Part shown: positions 56,522 through 64,000 of the stretch, piece by piece
Position numbering within the stretch: the first letter of the stretch is position 1
Layout: the number at the start of each line of letters is the position of its first letter
Source of the DNA: Thermus hydrothermalis
Lineage (GTDB): Bacteria; Deinococcota; Deinococci; Deinococcales; Thermaceae
Assembly (NCBI RefSeq): GCF_022760925.1
Contig: NZ_JAKTNT010000011.1
Span: forward strand, 1 to 64,000
DNA: 64,000 bases
Reading direction: 5' to 3'
Notes under the pieces: model-generated
Told to the model about the DNA's origin: nothing
Databases searched by the model: none
What the model saw: only the letters and a program-made list of their open reading frames with translations
Made by a program: the position numbers and the translations under genes

Positions 56522-57667
56522 GTGAGGATTCTCGTCAACGAACGCGGGGCCGCCCGCCTCCTAGCCCGCCACTTATGGGTATTCCGCCGCGATGTGGTTT
56601 CGGGGCCCGACACGCCGGGGCTTTACCCCGTCTACTGGGGCAAGCGCTTCCTGGCCTTGGCCCTCTACAACCCCCAAAGCGACCTCACCGTGCGGGCCTT
56701 CCGCTTCCGGCCCGCCCTGGACCCGGTGGAAGCCCTCCTGGAGAACCTGGACCGCGCCATAAAGCGCCGCCTGCCCCACCTGGAAAGGGAGCCCGAAGGG
56801 GGCTTCCGCTTGAGCCACGCCGAGGGGGACTTCCTCCCGGGGCTCGTGGTGGACTACTACGCCGGCCACGCCGTGGTCCAGGCCACGGCCCACGCCTGGG
56901 AAGCCCTTTTGCCCCAGGTGGCGGAAAGGCTTAGGCCCCTGGCCAAAAGCGTCCTGGCGAAGAACGACGCCAAGAGCCGGGAACTGGAGGGGCTTTCCCT
57001 CTACGTCCGCCCCCTCTTGGGAGAGGTGCCCAAGCAGGTGGCGGTGCGGGAAGGGAAGGTGCGCTACCTGGTGGACCTCCTGGAGGGGCAGAAGACGGGG
57101 GCCTACCTGGACCAGCGGGACAACCGCATCCTCATGGAGGCGTTTCAGGGGGAAAGGGCCCTGGACGTCTTCAGCTACGCCGGAAGCTTCGGCCTCCACC
57201 TGGCCCTGGGCTTCAAGGAGGTCATCAGCGTGGACACCTCGGCGGAAGCCCTCCAGCGGGCCCAGGAAAACGCCCGCCTCAACGGCCTAAGCCTCCAAAC
57301 GGTGGAGGCCAACGCCTTTGACTACTTGAGGGGTCTGGAGAAGGCGGGGGAGCGGTTTGACCTCATCGTCCTAGACCCTCCCGCCTTCGCCAAGGGGAAG
57401 AAGGACGTGGAGCGGGCCTATAGGGCCTACAAGGAGGTGAACCTGAGGGCCATCAAGCTCCTCAAGGAGGGGGGCATCCTGGCCACGGCGAGCTGCAGCC
57501 ACCACCTCACCGAACCCCTCTTCTACGAGATGCTCCGGGAGGCGGCCCAGGACGCCCACCGCACCCTCCGCGTCCTGGAGAAGCGGGGCCAGGGCTTTGA
57601 CCACCCCGTCCTCCTCAACCATCCGGAAACCCACTACCTGAAGTTCGCCCTTCTAGAAGTGCTCTGA
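56522..57667 (+). CDS. rlmO: 23S rRNA (cytosine-5) methyltransferase, RlmO/RlmI family
   Basis: 381 aa. An N-terminal PUA domain (about 1-75) and a middle domain are followed by a Rossmann SAM domain with [14 protein letters not shown] (motif I) and the m5C motif [16 protein letters not shown], then TASCSHH with the catalytic Cys. It closely resembles T. thermophilus TTHA1280, as I remember it, which makes m5C1942 in 23S rRNA. GTG 56522 is set by a leaderless -10. Its last 53 bases overlap the opposite gene at 57615. Confidence 0.93.
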   Translation: MRILVNERGAARLLARHLWVFRRDVVSGPDTPGLYPVYWGKRFLALALYNPQSDLTVRAFRFRPALDPVEALLENLDRAIKRRLPHLEREPEGGFRLSHAEGDFLPGLVVDYYAGHAVVQATAHAWEALLPQVAERLRPLAKSVLAKNDAKSRELEGLSLYVRPLLGEVPKQVAVREGKVRYLVDLLEGQKTGAYLDQRDNRILMEAFQGERALDVFSYAGSFGLHLALGFKEVISVDTSAEALQRAQENARLNGLSLQTVEANAFDYLRGLEKAGERFDLIVLDPPAFAKGKKDVERAYRAYKEVNLRAIKLLKEGGILATASCSHHLTEPLFYEMLREAAQDAHRTLRVLEKRGQGFDHPVLLNHPETHYLKFALLEVL

Positions 57668-58034
57668 GGCGCTCGGCCAGGGCCTCGAGCTCGGGGAGGG
57701 GCAAGGGGAGGTTCTCCCCGTCCTCCAAGAGGAGGAAAAGGGCCTTCCTGGCCCGGGCCAAAGGCCCCCCCGGCCAAAGGCCCACCTCCACCCCCGCCAC
57801 CCGCTCCCAGGGCACGGTCCGGGCCAGGCCCAAGGGGGGCTTGAGGACGAGGCGCCCGGGGTAAAGGCAAACCCGCCACCCGAGGCGGAGGCGCCACCAG
57901 GGGTAGAGGAGGAGCCAAAACCACCCCGGGGCCTCCCCCAGGGCCCAGGCCCCGGCCAGAAGGCCTATCCCCCCGTAGAAGGCGAGGGGGGAAAGCCCGG
58001 CGAAAGAAGCCTCCCAAAGAGGCCTTTCCCGCAC
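57615..58034 (-). CDS. Small membrane protein, bacterial PH-domain-like
   Basis: 139 aa from GTG 58034, 3 nt after the AOR stop. Two close hydrophobic helices (about 12-32 and 36-48) are followed by a cytoplasmic beta-rich part ([29 protein letters not shown]) of the kind called bacterial PH, and a C-terminal helix. I am only moderately sure of the family. It overlaps rlmO head-on by 53 bases. The AOR neighbour may be unrelated in function. Confidence 0.65.
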   Translation of the reverse strand: MRERPLWEASFAGLSPLAFYGGIGLLAGAWALGEAPGWFWLLLYPWWRLRLGWRVCLYPGRLVLKPPLGLARTVPWERVAGVEVGLWPGGPLARARKALFLLLEDGENLPLPLPELEALAERLRALLEGRTSGSGFPDG

Positions 58035-58037
58035 GGG

Positions 58038-59750
58038 CTACCCCTCCCCGTGGAGCCTGGCGTAGAGGGGGGAGAGGTCCTCAGGGCGGAAGCGGGCAGT
58101 GTAGTTCTTGGGCGGCACCGGCTCCTCGTAGAAGAAGGCGGGGAGGCGGTCGTCCTCGTGGGTGAAGCCCGCCTGGTGGTTGAAGCGGTGCTCTAGCCGC
58201 AAGACCTCCTCCCCAAGCTCCTGCCAGAAGGCGGGGGTAAGGCGGGTGCCGAGGGCGGCGTTAATGCTTTCCACCATGAAGGCCACCTGCTTGTTGGTGA
58301 CGCTCCCCCCGAAGACGCAAAGCCCCAGGCTGTCGTTGGCGGCGGCGTTCACCTGGGCCTGGTAGCTGGCCTCGAGGATCTCCTCAGGCTTCATGGCCCG
58401 GGTTTCCAGGCGGGGGGCGTTGCCCGCCGTGTGGTCCGCCCCCTGGGCGGTGACCATCATGGTGATGCCCGTGGCCTCCACCACCCGGGGGTCGTAGGCG
58501 CTGATGGCCTGGCGCTTGATGACGGGGATGCGCCCCACCCCCAAGGCCTCCCCAAGCCGCGCCGTGCCCTGGGCGAGAAGGCGCGCCTCCTCGCTTGGGG
58601 CGTAGAGGGCTTTGAGCTTGGCCTCCATGAAGGCGTAGTCCCCCCAGTCGGCCAGGCCCTTTTCCATGTAGAGGGCGAGGCTTGCCCCGGTTTCAATGGT
58701 GTCAATCCCCAGGTCGTTGGCCAGGCGGTTGAGCCTTGCCAGCTGGTCCGGGTCGGAAAGGCCGCAGTTGGTGCCGAGGAGGCCGATGGTTTCGTATTCC
58801 ATAGGGGAGACCACCTCCTCCCCCTTCTCGTCCACGATGACGTTGGAACACTGGATCACGCACCCCGGCATGCAGGCGTGGGTGTGCTTGCCTCCCCGGG
58901 CCTTGTTGAGGGGGGCGATGTACTGCCCGCCCATGCGGAAGGCCTCCGGAGGGGCCATGCGCCCCTCGCGGAAATTGCGCACGGGAAGCCCCCCAAAGGC
59001 GTTTTGGAAGTCCGCCATGCCCATGGTGCCGATGGCGTTGTAGAACTGCATGACCAGGGGGTCTTCCCGGAGGAGCTTGGCGTAGCGGCGCACCCCCTCC
59101 AGGACCTTGGGCTTGTCAAAGACCTCCACCCTCCCCGGCACCTCCACCACGATGGCCTTAACCCGTTTGGACCCCATGACCGCCCCCACCCCGCCCCGGG
59201 CGGCAAGGCGGGAGGGACGGCCGTCTATATCGGAAAAGGCGATGCCCGCAAGGAGCCCCAAGTACTCCCCCACGGGCCCCAAGAGGGCGAAGGCGATCTT
59301 TTGGCCGTAGGCGGCGAAAAGCCTCCTTGCCGCCTCAAAGTTCCCCAGGCCCAGGAGCCCCTCCGCCGGGTCAAAGAAGACCTCCCCCTCCTTGGTAAGG
59401 CGCACCACCACCCACTCGGGGCTTTGCCCCTCCAGGACCAGGTGGGCCACCTTGAGCTGCCCCAGGGCGTAGCCGAAGGTGCCGCCCCCGTTGGCCTCCT
59501 TGATGCCTAAGGTGAGGGGGCTACGGGTGCCCACGCTGGTGCGGTTGGCGTTGGAAAACCCCGTGCCCGCCAGGGGGCCTATGGCGAAGACCAAGGGGTT
59601 TTCCGGGGAAAGGGGGTCAAAGCGGTAGGCCTCCCGCTCCCAAAGGATCCTCCCCGTGCGGTACCGCCCGCCCCACGCCACCTCCTCGGGGGGGACCTCC
59701 TGCCAACGGGCCCGTTTCGCCGAAAGGTCCAGGTAAAGCGACCGCCACAT
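58038..59750 (-). CDS. Aldehyde:ferredoxin oxidoreductase-family protein
   Basis: 570 aa from ATG 59750 (GGAGGG upstream). N-terminal AOR domain with NRTSVGTRSPLTLGIKEANGGGTFGYALG (about 60-90), which binds the tungsten/molybdenum bis-pterin. The Fe-S ligands read Cys293, Cys297, Cys301 (CMPGCVIQC) and Cys478 (GLCVFGG). The spacing is CX3CX3C, one residue more than the CX2CX3C of P. furiosus AOR. It oxidises an aldehyde or reduces a carboxylate with ferredoxin; the substrate is unknown. No MoaD-like or ferredoxin partner is next to it. Confidence 0.9.
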   Translation of the reverse strand: MWRSLYLDLSAKRARWQEVPPEEVAWGGRYRTGRILWEREAYRFDPLSPENPLVFAIGPLAGTGFSNANRTSVGTRSPLTLGIKEANGGGTFGYALGQLKVAHLVLEGQSPEWVVVRLTKEGEVFFDPAEGLLGLGNFEAARRLFAAYGQKIAFALLGPVGEYLGLLAGIAFSDIDGRPSRLAARGGVGAVMGSKRVKAIVVEVPGRVEVFDKPKVLEGVRRYAKLLREDPLVMQFYNAIGTMGMADFQNAFGGLPVRNFREGRMAPPEAFRMGGQYIAPLNKARGGKHTHACMPGCVIQCSNVIVDEKGEEVVSPMEYETIGLLGTNCGLSDPDQLARLNRLANDLGIDTIETGASLALYMEKGLADWGDYAFMEAKLKALYAPSEEARLLAQGTARLGEALGVGRIPVIKRQAISAYDPRVVEATGITMMVTAQGADHTAGNAPRLETRAMKPEEILEASYQAQVNAAANDSLGLCVFGGSVTNKQVAFMVESINAALGTRLTPAFWQELGEEVLRLEHRFNHQAGFTHEDDRLPAFFYEEPVPPKNYTARFRPEDLSPLYARLHGEG

Positions 59751-59832
59751 CTTGCCCTCCGTCCCTAAGGCGAGTCTACACGTCTGGACGCCTGTACCGC
59801 CCAACCCCTCCCCACGTTTCCGTGCCCCTACT

Positions 59833-59853
59833 TCCTTATCCCGTATAAGGAGG
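59833..59853. promoter_or_regulatory. Palindrome in the AOR / DUF3248-like divergent gap
   Basis: CCTTAT (59834-59839) and ATAAGG (59845-59850) with five bases between; the arms can be extended with one mismatch. It is the only clear dyad in the 115-bp divergent gap and could be an operator for either gene. Confidence 0.4.
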
Positions 59854-59865
59854 TAGGCTATAGGG

Positions 59866-60075
59866 GTGGAGAAGGACCTCCTGGACCTCCTCGGCCAGCA
59901 CCTGGTGTGGCGCATCGGCCGCGCCGAGGAGGAGGACGTGCTCATCGTGCGGGTGGGCCTGGCCTCGGCCACGCCCCGCTTCCGCGAGCTTCCCCGGCTC
60001 CTCAACGTTCCCGATGCCGAGGTGGCCCGCCTCCTAAAGGAGGGCCGGGTACGGGTGGAGTGGGTGGAGGGATGA
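59866..60075 (+). CDS. Small lineage-type protein (DUF3248-like)
   Basis: 69 aa from GTG 59866; TATAGG at 59859 and AGGAGG at 59849 lie upstream. Sequence pattern: helix, strand DVLIVRVGLASATPRF, helix LPRLLNVPDAEVARLL, strand VRVEWVEG. From memory this resembles DUF3248, a small family of Deinococcus-Thermus; function unknown. The next gene's ATG (60072) overlaps its stop. Confidence 0.7.
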   Translation: MEKDLLDLLGQHLVWRIGRAEEEDVLIVRVGLASATPRFRELPRLLNVPDAEVARLLKEGRVRVEWVEG

Positions 60076-60443
60076 AGGCCAGGCTCCGGCTTCACCTAAA
60101 CGGCACCCCGCCCCAGGGGCTTCCCCTCGAGGTCCACTTCCAGGGCCCGGAGCTCCGTGGGGTGCTGCGCCAGGACAACCCGGTGCTCGGGGAACTGGTC
60201 CTCCCCTTCGCCTCGAGGGTGGAAGGGAACCGCCTCCTGGCCCTGCCCCTCCCTCCCCCCTCCCTCCGGGTGGAGGGCTCGGTCAACGGGGCCCCAGGGG
60301 GGTGGGAACTGGAGCTGGAGCTCACCCTGGTCCTGCCGGAGGGAAAAAGCTGGGGCGAGCGGGCCTTTGCCAAAATCCTGGAAGCCCTCTTCCACCGCCA
60401 GCTGGAGCGTGCCCTTTCCGCCCAGGCCATTTCTCCGGTATAG
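60072..60443 (+). CDS. Conserved hypothetical (DUF3809-like)
   Basis: 123 aa, beta-rich: alternating strands such as ARLRLHLNGTPPQGLPLEVHF, then GELVLPFASRVEGNRLLALPL and WELELELTLVLPEG, with a C-terminal helix ERAFAKILEALFHRQL. The pattern looks like a lipid- or ligand-binding SRPBCC-type fold. I recall a Deinococcus-Thermus family DUF3809 of this kind, but am not certain. Translationally coupled to the gene before it. Confidence 0.7.
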   Translation: MKARLRLHLNGTPPQGLPLEVHFQGPELRGVLRQDNPVLGELVLPFASRVEGNRLLALPLPPPSLRVEGSVNGAPGGWELELELTLVLPEGKSWGERAFAKILEALFHRQLERALSAQAISPV

Positions 60444-60463
60444 TGCCCCTAAAGGAGGTGGCT

Positions 60464-61138
60464 ATGCTGGAAATCCGGTACCTGGGCCACTCGGCGGTCT
60501 GGCTTTCCGACGGCAGAACCAAGGTCATCATAGACCCCTTCCTCACGGGCAACCCCCTGGCGGCGGCCTCCGTGGCCGAGGTCCAGGCCGACCTCATCCT
60601 GGTGACCCACGCCCACGGGGACCACTTCGGAGACGCCGTGGCCCTTTCCAAGAAGGGCGGGGTGGTGGTCTCCACCTTTGAGATCGCCACCTACGCCGAG
60701 AAACACGGGGCCAAGAGCGTCCCCATGAACATCGGGGGCACGTACCGCTTTGAGGGCGGGCGGCTCCAGTGGACCCCCGCCTGGCACTCCTCCAGCTTCC
60801 CCGACGGCACCTACGGGGGGATGCCCATGGGGGTCATCCTGGAGCTTGGGGGTAAGCGCATCTACCACGCCGGGGACACCGCCCTCTTCTCGGACATGCG
60901 CCTCATCGGGGAAGTGGGCCTGGACCTCGCCTTCTTGCCCATCGGGGACCACTTCACCATGGGGCCCGAGGACGCCCTGAAGGCCCTGGACCTCCTCAAG
61001 CCCAAGAAGGTGGTGCCCATCCACTACAACACCTTCCCCCCCATCCAGCAAGACGGGGAAGCCTTCGCCCAAAAGGCCAGGGAGCGGGGCGTGGAGGGGC
61101 ACGCCCTGAAGCCGGGAGGGGTCTTGGTCCTTGAATAG
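60464..61138 (+). CDS. UPF0173-family metallo-hydrolase
   Basis: 224 aa metallo-beta-lactamase fold. The zinc motif is THAHGDHFGDA (about 46-56), the second His in WHSSS, and the third in YHAGDTALFSDM. The UPF0173 hallmarks LGHSAVWL at the start and IGDHFTMGPEDA near the end are present. The substrate is unknown. ATG 60464 follows a strong AAAGGAGG; TATAGT at 60439-60444 is a plausible -10. Confidence 0.93.
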   Translation: MLEIRYLGHSAVWLSDGRTKVIIDPFLTGNPLAAASVAEVQADLILVTHAHGDHFGDAVALSKKGGVVVSTFEIATYAEKHGAKSVPMNIGGTYRFEGGRLQWTPAWHSSSFPDGTYGGMPMGVILELGGKRIYHAGDTALFSDMRLIGEVGLDLAFLPIGDHFTMGPEDALKALDLLKPKKVVPIHYNTFPPIQQDGEAFAQKARERGVEGHALKPGGVLVLE

Positions 61139-61961
61139 CCTGAAGCGCAAGGACTTTCGCCTCCTCATGCTCCTGGGCCTGGGCCAGACGGCCCAGGTCT
61201 ACCTGGCGGAGGCCCCTGGCCTGGGGAAGGTGGCCTTGAAGCTCCCCAAAAAGGAGGTGCGCCAGGACCCCAGGCTTTCCGAGCGCTTCGCCCGGGAGGT
61301 GACCTTCTCCCTCTCCCTCAAGCACCCCCACCTGGTGCGGGGGCTGGCGGGGGTGCCCTTGGGGGAGGAGGCCTTCTTGGCCCTGGAGTACCTGGAGGAG
61401 GGCACCCTAGAGGAACGCCTCCACCGCGGCCCCCTGCCCCGGGAGGAGGCGGTAAAAGCGCTTTTGCAGGTGGGGGAGGCCCTTTTGTACCTGCACGAGA
61501 AGGGCTTTTTGCACCAGGACGTGAAGCCCTCCAACGTCTTCGTCCAGGGGGAGCACTACAAGCTGGGCGACCTCGGCACCCTGCGCCCCTTGGAGGACCC
61601 GAGCCCCGAGTACGCCGGAAGCCCCCACTACCTGGCCCCCGAGCTCTTCCTGGGTAGCCGTCCAAGCCCCAAGAGCGAGGCCTACGCCTTCGGGGTCATG
61701 GCCTACGAGCTCCTCACCGGCAGGCGCCCCTTCAAGGGGGAAACCCTGGAAGAGCTACGCCAGGCCCACCTCCTCCTGCCCCCACCCCCCACGAGCCTCC
61801 CCTCCAGGCTGGACCGGGCCCTGAGGCGCCTCCTCGCCAAGAACCCCGAGGAGCGCCTGGACCTGAAGGCGTTTTTGGATGTGCTCCGCCACCCCCAAGG
61901 CCCGCCCACGGAGCCTAAGGAGCCCCCCAAGCCCAAGCGCTTTCCCTTTTGGAGGAAGTGA
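61131..61961 (+). CDS. Ser/Thr protein kinase (Hanks type)
   Basis: 276 aa, cytoplasmic. The Gly-rich loop is LGLGQTAQVYLAE, with VALK Lys37 and Glu56 (AREVTF) as ion pair. The catalytic loop is HQDVKPSN (128-135, Gln in place of the usual Arg), the metal site DLG (147-149, in place of DFG), and APE appears in YLAPELFLG. Both changes are tolerated in known kinases. There is no transmembrane helix or PASTA domain. TTG 61131 starts within the hydrolase stop region (8-nt overlap). Confidence 0.9.
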   Translation: MNSLKRKDFRLLMLLGLGQTAQVYLAEAPGLGKVALKLPKKEVRQDPRLSERFAREVTFSLSLKHPHLVRGLAGVPLGEEAFLALEYLEEGTLEERLHRGPLPREEAVKALLQVGEALLYLHEKGFLHQDVKPSNVFVQGEHYKLGDLGTLRPLEDPSPEYAGSPHYLAPELFLGSRPSPKSEAYAFGVMAYELLTGRRPFKGETLEELRQAHLLLPPPPTSLPSRLDRALRRLLAKNPEERLDLKAFLDVLRHPQGPPTEPKEPPKPKRFPFWRK

Positions 61962-63859
61962 TGGAACCCGTCTGGTACCCAGACCCTAAGGAAGCCCAGA
62001 ACACCCGGATTTACCGCTTCATGGAGGCCCTGGGCTTCCCGGACTACGAGGCCTTCTACCGCTACAGCGTGGAGGAGGCGGAGGACTTCTACCGCCAGTT
62101 CTTCGCCCACCTGGGCATCCCGTGGCGGAGGCCCTACGAAAGGGTTGTAGAAGGGGGCTTCCCCTTCCCCCGCTTTTTCGTGGGGGGAACGCTTAACCTG
62201 GTGGACGCCGTCTTCCGCCACCCGGAGGACCGCCTGGCCCTCCTCCACGAGACGGAGGACGGCCAGGTGCGCCCCCTCACCTACGGGGAACTGAGGGCGG
62301 AGGTGGCCCGGGTGGCGGCGGGGCTTAAGGCGCTCGGGGTGGGCCGGGGGGAACGGGTGGGGATCTGGATGCCCATGGGCCTCGAGGCGGCCACCCTCCT
62401 CCTCGCCACCTGCTGGCTTGGGGCCATCGCCATCCCCATCTTCTCCGGGTACGCCGCCGAGGCCGCCGCCATCCGCCTAAAGGATGCCGAGGCCAGGCTC
62501 CTCGCCGTCCAGGACGGCTTCTTCCGGCGGGGAAGAAGGGTGGAGCTTCTAGGAGAGGCCCGGAAAGCCCAGGCCCTTTCGGGCACGGAACGCCTCCTGG
62601 TGGTGCGGCGGCTCGGCCTTCCCCTGGAGGGAAGCGAGGCGGACTACGCCCATCTGGGCGGTACGGCCTCCCCCCCGGAGGCGATGGAGAGCATGGACCC
62701 CTTCATGCTCATCTACACCTCCGGGACCACGGGCCGGCCCAAGGGCACCGTGCACTACCACGCCGGCTTCCCCCTGAAGGCCGCCTTGGACATGGCCCTC
62801 CTCTTTGACCTGCGGGAGGAGGACCGCCTCTTCTGGTTCACGGACCTGGGCTGGATGATGGGGCCTTGGGCCATCCTGGGGGGGCTCATCCTCGGGGGCA
62901 CGGTCTTCCTCTACGACGGGGCCCCCGACTACCCCGGCCCCGAAAGGCTTTGGCGGATGGTGGAGGCCCACCGCCTCACCCACCTGGGCCTCTCCCCCAC
63001 CCTGGTGCGGGCCCTCATCCCCTTTGGGGAAGCGCCCATCAAAGCCCACGAACTCTCCTCCCTAAGGGTCTTGGGCTCCACGGGGGAGCCCTGGAACCTG
63101 GAGCCCTACCTCTGGTTCTTCCGGGTGGTGGGGGAGGAGAAGCGGCCCATCGTCAACTACTCCGGGGGCACGGAGATCTCGGGGGGCATCCTGGGGAACG
63201 TCCTCCTAAGGCCCATCAAGCCCATGGGGTTCAACACCGCCGTACCCGGGATGAAGGCCGCCGTCCTGGACGAGACGGGAAGGCCGGTGAAGGGCCAGGT
63301 GGGGGAACTCGCCGTCCTCGCCCCCTGGCCTGGCATGACCAAAGGCTTCTGGCGGGACGAGGCCCGTTACCTGGACACCTACTTCGCCAAGGTGCCCGGC
63401 GTCTGGGTCCACGGGGACTTCGCCCTCCTGGACGAGGAGGGGCACTACTTCATCCTGGGGCGGAGCGACGATACCCTGAAGGTGGCGGGCAAGCGGGTAG
63501 GCCCGGCGGAGGTGGAGACGGCGGCCCTAAACCACCCCGCCCTCAAGGAGGCGGCCGCCATCGGGGTGCCCCACCCCGTGAAGGGGGAGGCCATCGTCCT
63601 CTTCGCCGTGCTCAAACCCGGCATCGCCCCAGACCCGGAGCTGGCGGAGGCGGTGGCGGAGAAGGTGGCCGAGGCCTTGGGCAAGCCCCTCAAGCCCGAA
63701 CGGGTTCTTTTCGTCCCCGACCTCCCCAAAACCCGGAACGCCAAGGTCATGCGCCGGGTGGTGCGGGCCGCCTACCTGGGCCAGGACCCCGGGGACCTCT
63801 CCGCCCTGGAAAACCCCGAGGCGGTGGAGGCCATTCGCCGTGCGGCGCAGGGCGGCTAA
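61961..63859 (+). CDS. Acyl/acetyl-CoA synthetase (AMP-forming)
   Basis: 632 aa. The AMP-binding motif is MLIYTSGTTGRPKGTVHYH (about 247-265), followed by A5 (NYSGGTEISGG), A7 (VHGDFALLDEEG), A8 hinge GRSDDTLKVAGKRVGPAEVE and the catalytic Lys in PKTRNAKVMRR. It activates a carboxylic acid to its CoA ester, probably acetate, propionate or a similar short acid. ATG 61961 shares its first base with the kinase stop, and GGAGGAAG precedes it. Co-translation with a kinase hints at phospho-control, but there is no direct evidence. Confidence 0.92.
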   Translation: MEPVWYPDPKEAQNTRIYRFMEALGFPDYEAFYRYSVEEAEDFYRQFFAHLGIPWRRPYERVVEGGFPFPRFFVGGTLNLVDAVFRHPEDRLALLHETEDGQVRPLTYGELRAEVARVAAGLKALGVGRGERVGIWMPMGLEAATLLLATCWLGAIAIPIFSGYAAEAAAIRLKDAEARLLAVQDGFFRRGRRVELLGEARKAQALSGTERLLVVRRLGLPLEGSEADYAHLGGTASPPEAMESMDPFMLIYTSGTTGRPKGTVHYHAGFPLKAALDMALLFDLREEDRLFWFTDLGWMMGPWAILGGLILGGTVFLYDGAPDYPGPERLWRMVEAHRLTHLGLSPTLVRALIPFGEAPIKAHELSSLRVLGSTGEPWNLEPYLWFFRVVGEEKRPIVNYSGGTEISGGILGNVLLRPIKPMGFNTAVPGMKAAVLDETGRPVKGQVGELAVLAPWPGMTKGFWRDEARYLDTYFAKVPGVWVHGDFALLDEEGHYFILGRSDDTLKVAGKRVGPAEVETAALNHPALKEAAAIGVPHPVKGEAIVLFAVLKPGIAPDPELAEAVAEKVAEALGKPLKPERVLFVPDLPKTRNAKVMRRVVRAAYLGQDPGDLSALENPEAVEAIRRAAQGG

Positions 63860-64000
63860 GCTCCTCCTCTTCCTGGGCCTTGCCCTGGCCCAACCCCTGG
63901 AGGAGGGCCGCACCCTCTACGCCCGGGGGGAGATGGCCGCCGCCTTGGAGGCGCTTTCCCCTCTCCTCCAGGACCACGACCCCCCGGAAGAAGCGCTCCT
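63840..64000 (+). CDS. Secreted protein, N-terminal part (cut by window end)
   Basis: 53 residues plus a partial codon from GTG 63840, overlapping the synthetase end by 20 bases. A signal peptide (KLLLFLGLALAQP) is followed by LEEGRTLYARGEMAAALEAL, which looks like the first helices of a TPR-type repeat. The rest lies beyond the window, so the family is unknown. Confidence 0.65.
   Translation, partial: MRRRAAKLLLFLGLALAQPLEEGRTLYARGEMAAALEALSPLLQDHDPPEEAL

Noticed and set aside
59866-60075. Small protein as a MoaD-like partner of the AOR enzyme
   Set aside because: It lacks the C-terminal Gly-Gly needed by MoaD-type sulfur carriers, ending in WVEG, and it is on the opposite strand.

Overview
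This window comes from a high-G+C, thermophilic bacterium of the Deinococcus-Thermus lineage, almost certainly the genus Thermus. The evidence is a complete A/V-type ATP synthase operon (atpG-I-L-E-C-F-A-B-D) in place of an F-type enzyme, an SdrP-type CRP regulator, an RlmO-type rRNA methyltransferase, RNase J beside PNPase, and many genes whose start codon lies only 6-7 nt after a TANNNT -10 box (leaderless transcription). The SdrP and RlmO proteins are close to, but not identical with, the T. thermophilus HB8 proteins as I remember them, so another Thermus species is likely. I see no phage, insertion sequence, CRISPR array or large foreign island. The window reads as a compact core chromosome with mostly 4-nt gene overlaps.

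Layout: 1-4.7 kb, rpsO (partial), pnp, RNase J and a UspA protein (RNA decay). 4.6-8.5 kb (-), a Ca2+-type P-ATPase, a CBS protein and a CaCA exchanger, chained by 4-nt overlaps. 8.5-10.4 kb, a thioredoxin-fold protein, three tRNAs (Pro, Gly, Arg), tatA and fdhD. 10.5-14.1 kb (-), a HEPN/MNT pair running straight into hslV, hslU and a secreted TPR protein, closed by a terminator. 14.2-16.9 kb, an AAA+ ATPase and VWA protein module. 16.9-20.2 kb, pyrF, pyrE, a membrane protein and gpsA. 20.2-25.2 kb (-), sdrP, a DUF502 protein, a two-component system, sufU, a small unknown gene and a hydrolase. 25.5-28.2 kb (-), gyrA-cutA, divergent from lepA and an orphan histidine kinase. 31.1-36.9 kb, sdaAB divergent from a large membrane protein, a DapA-family aldolase, a WHy/LEA-type lipoprotein, cdd and a CNNM/CorC protein. 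36.9-44.9 kb, a marR, two tolC-like genes, a membrane fusion protein, an RND pump and a hydrolase. 44.9-48.0 kb, a CMD-family gene with an apparent compensated double frameshift, then acnA. 48.0-56.4 kb (-), the V-ATPase operon. 56.5-64 kb, rlmO, a membrane protein, an AOR-family oxidoreductase, two small lineage-type proteins, a metallo-hydrolase, a Ser/Thr kinase, an acyl-CoA synthetase and the start of a secreted protein.

I did not find one unmistakable undescribed system. The most informative signals are: (i) leaderless promoters, including a divergent pair whose -10 boxes share five bases at 31774-31780; (ii) a terminator-like hairpin directly after the c-ring gene of the ATP synthase; (iii) a HEPN/MNT pair at the head of the hslVU protease operon and back to back with an AAA+/VWA module; (iv) the compensated frameshift at 44981-45025; (v) a long dyad over the sdrP promoter.
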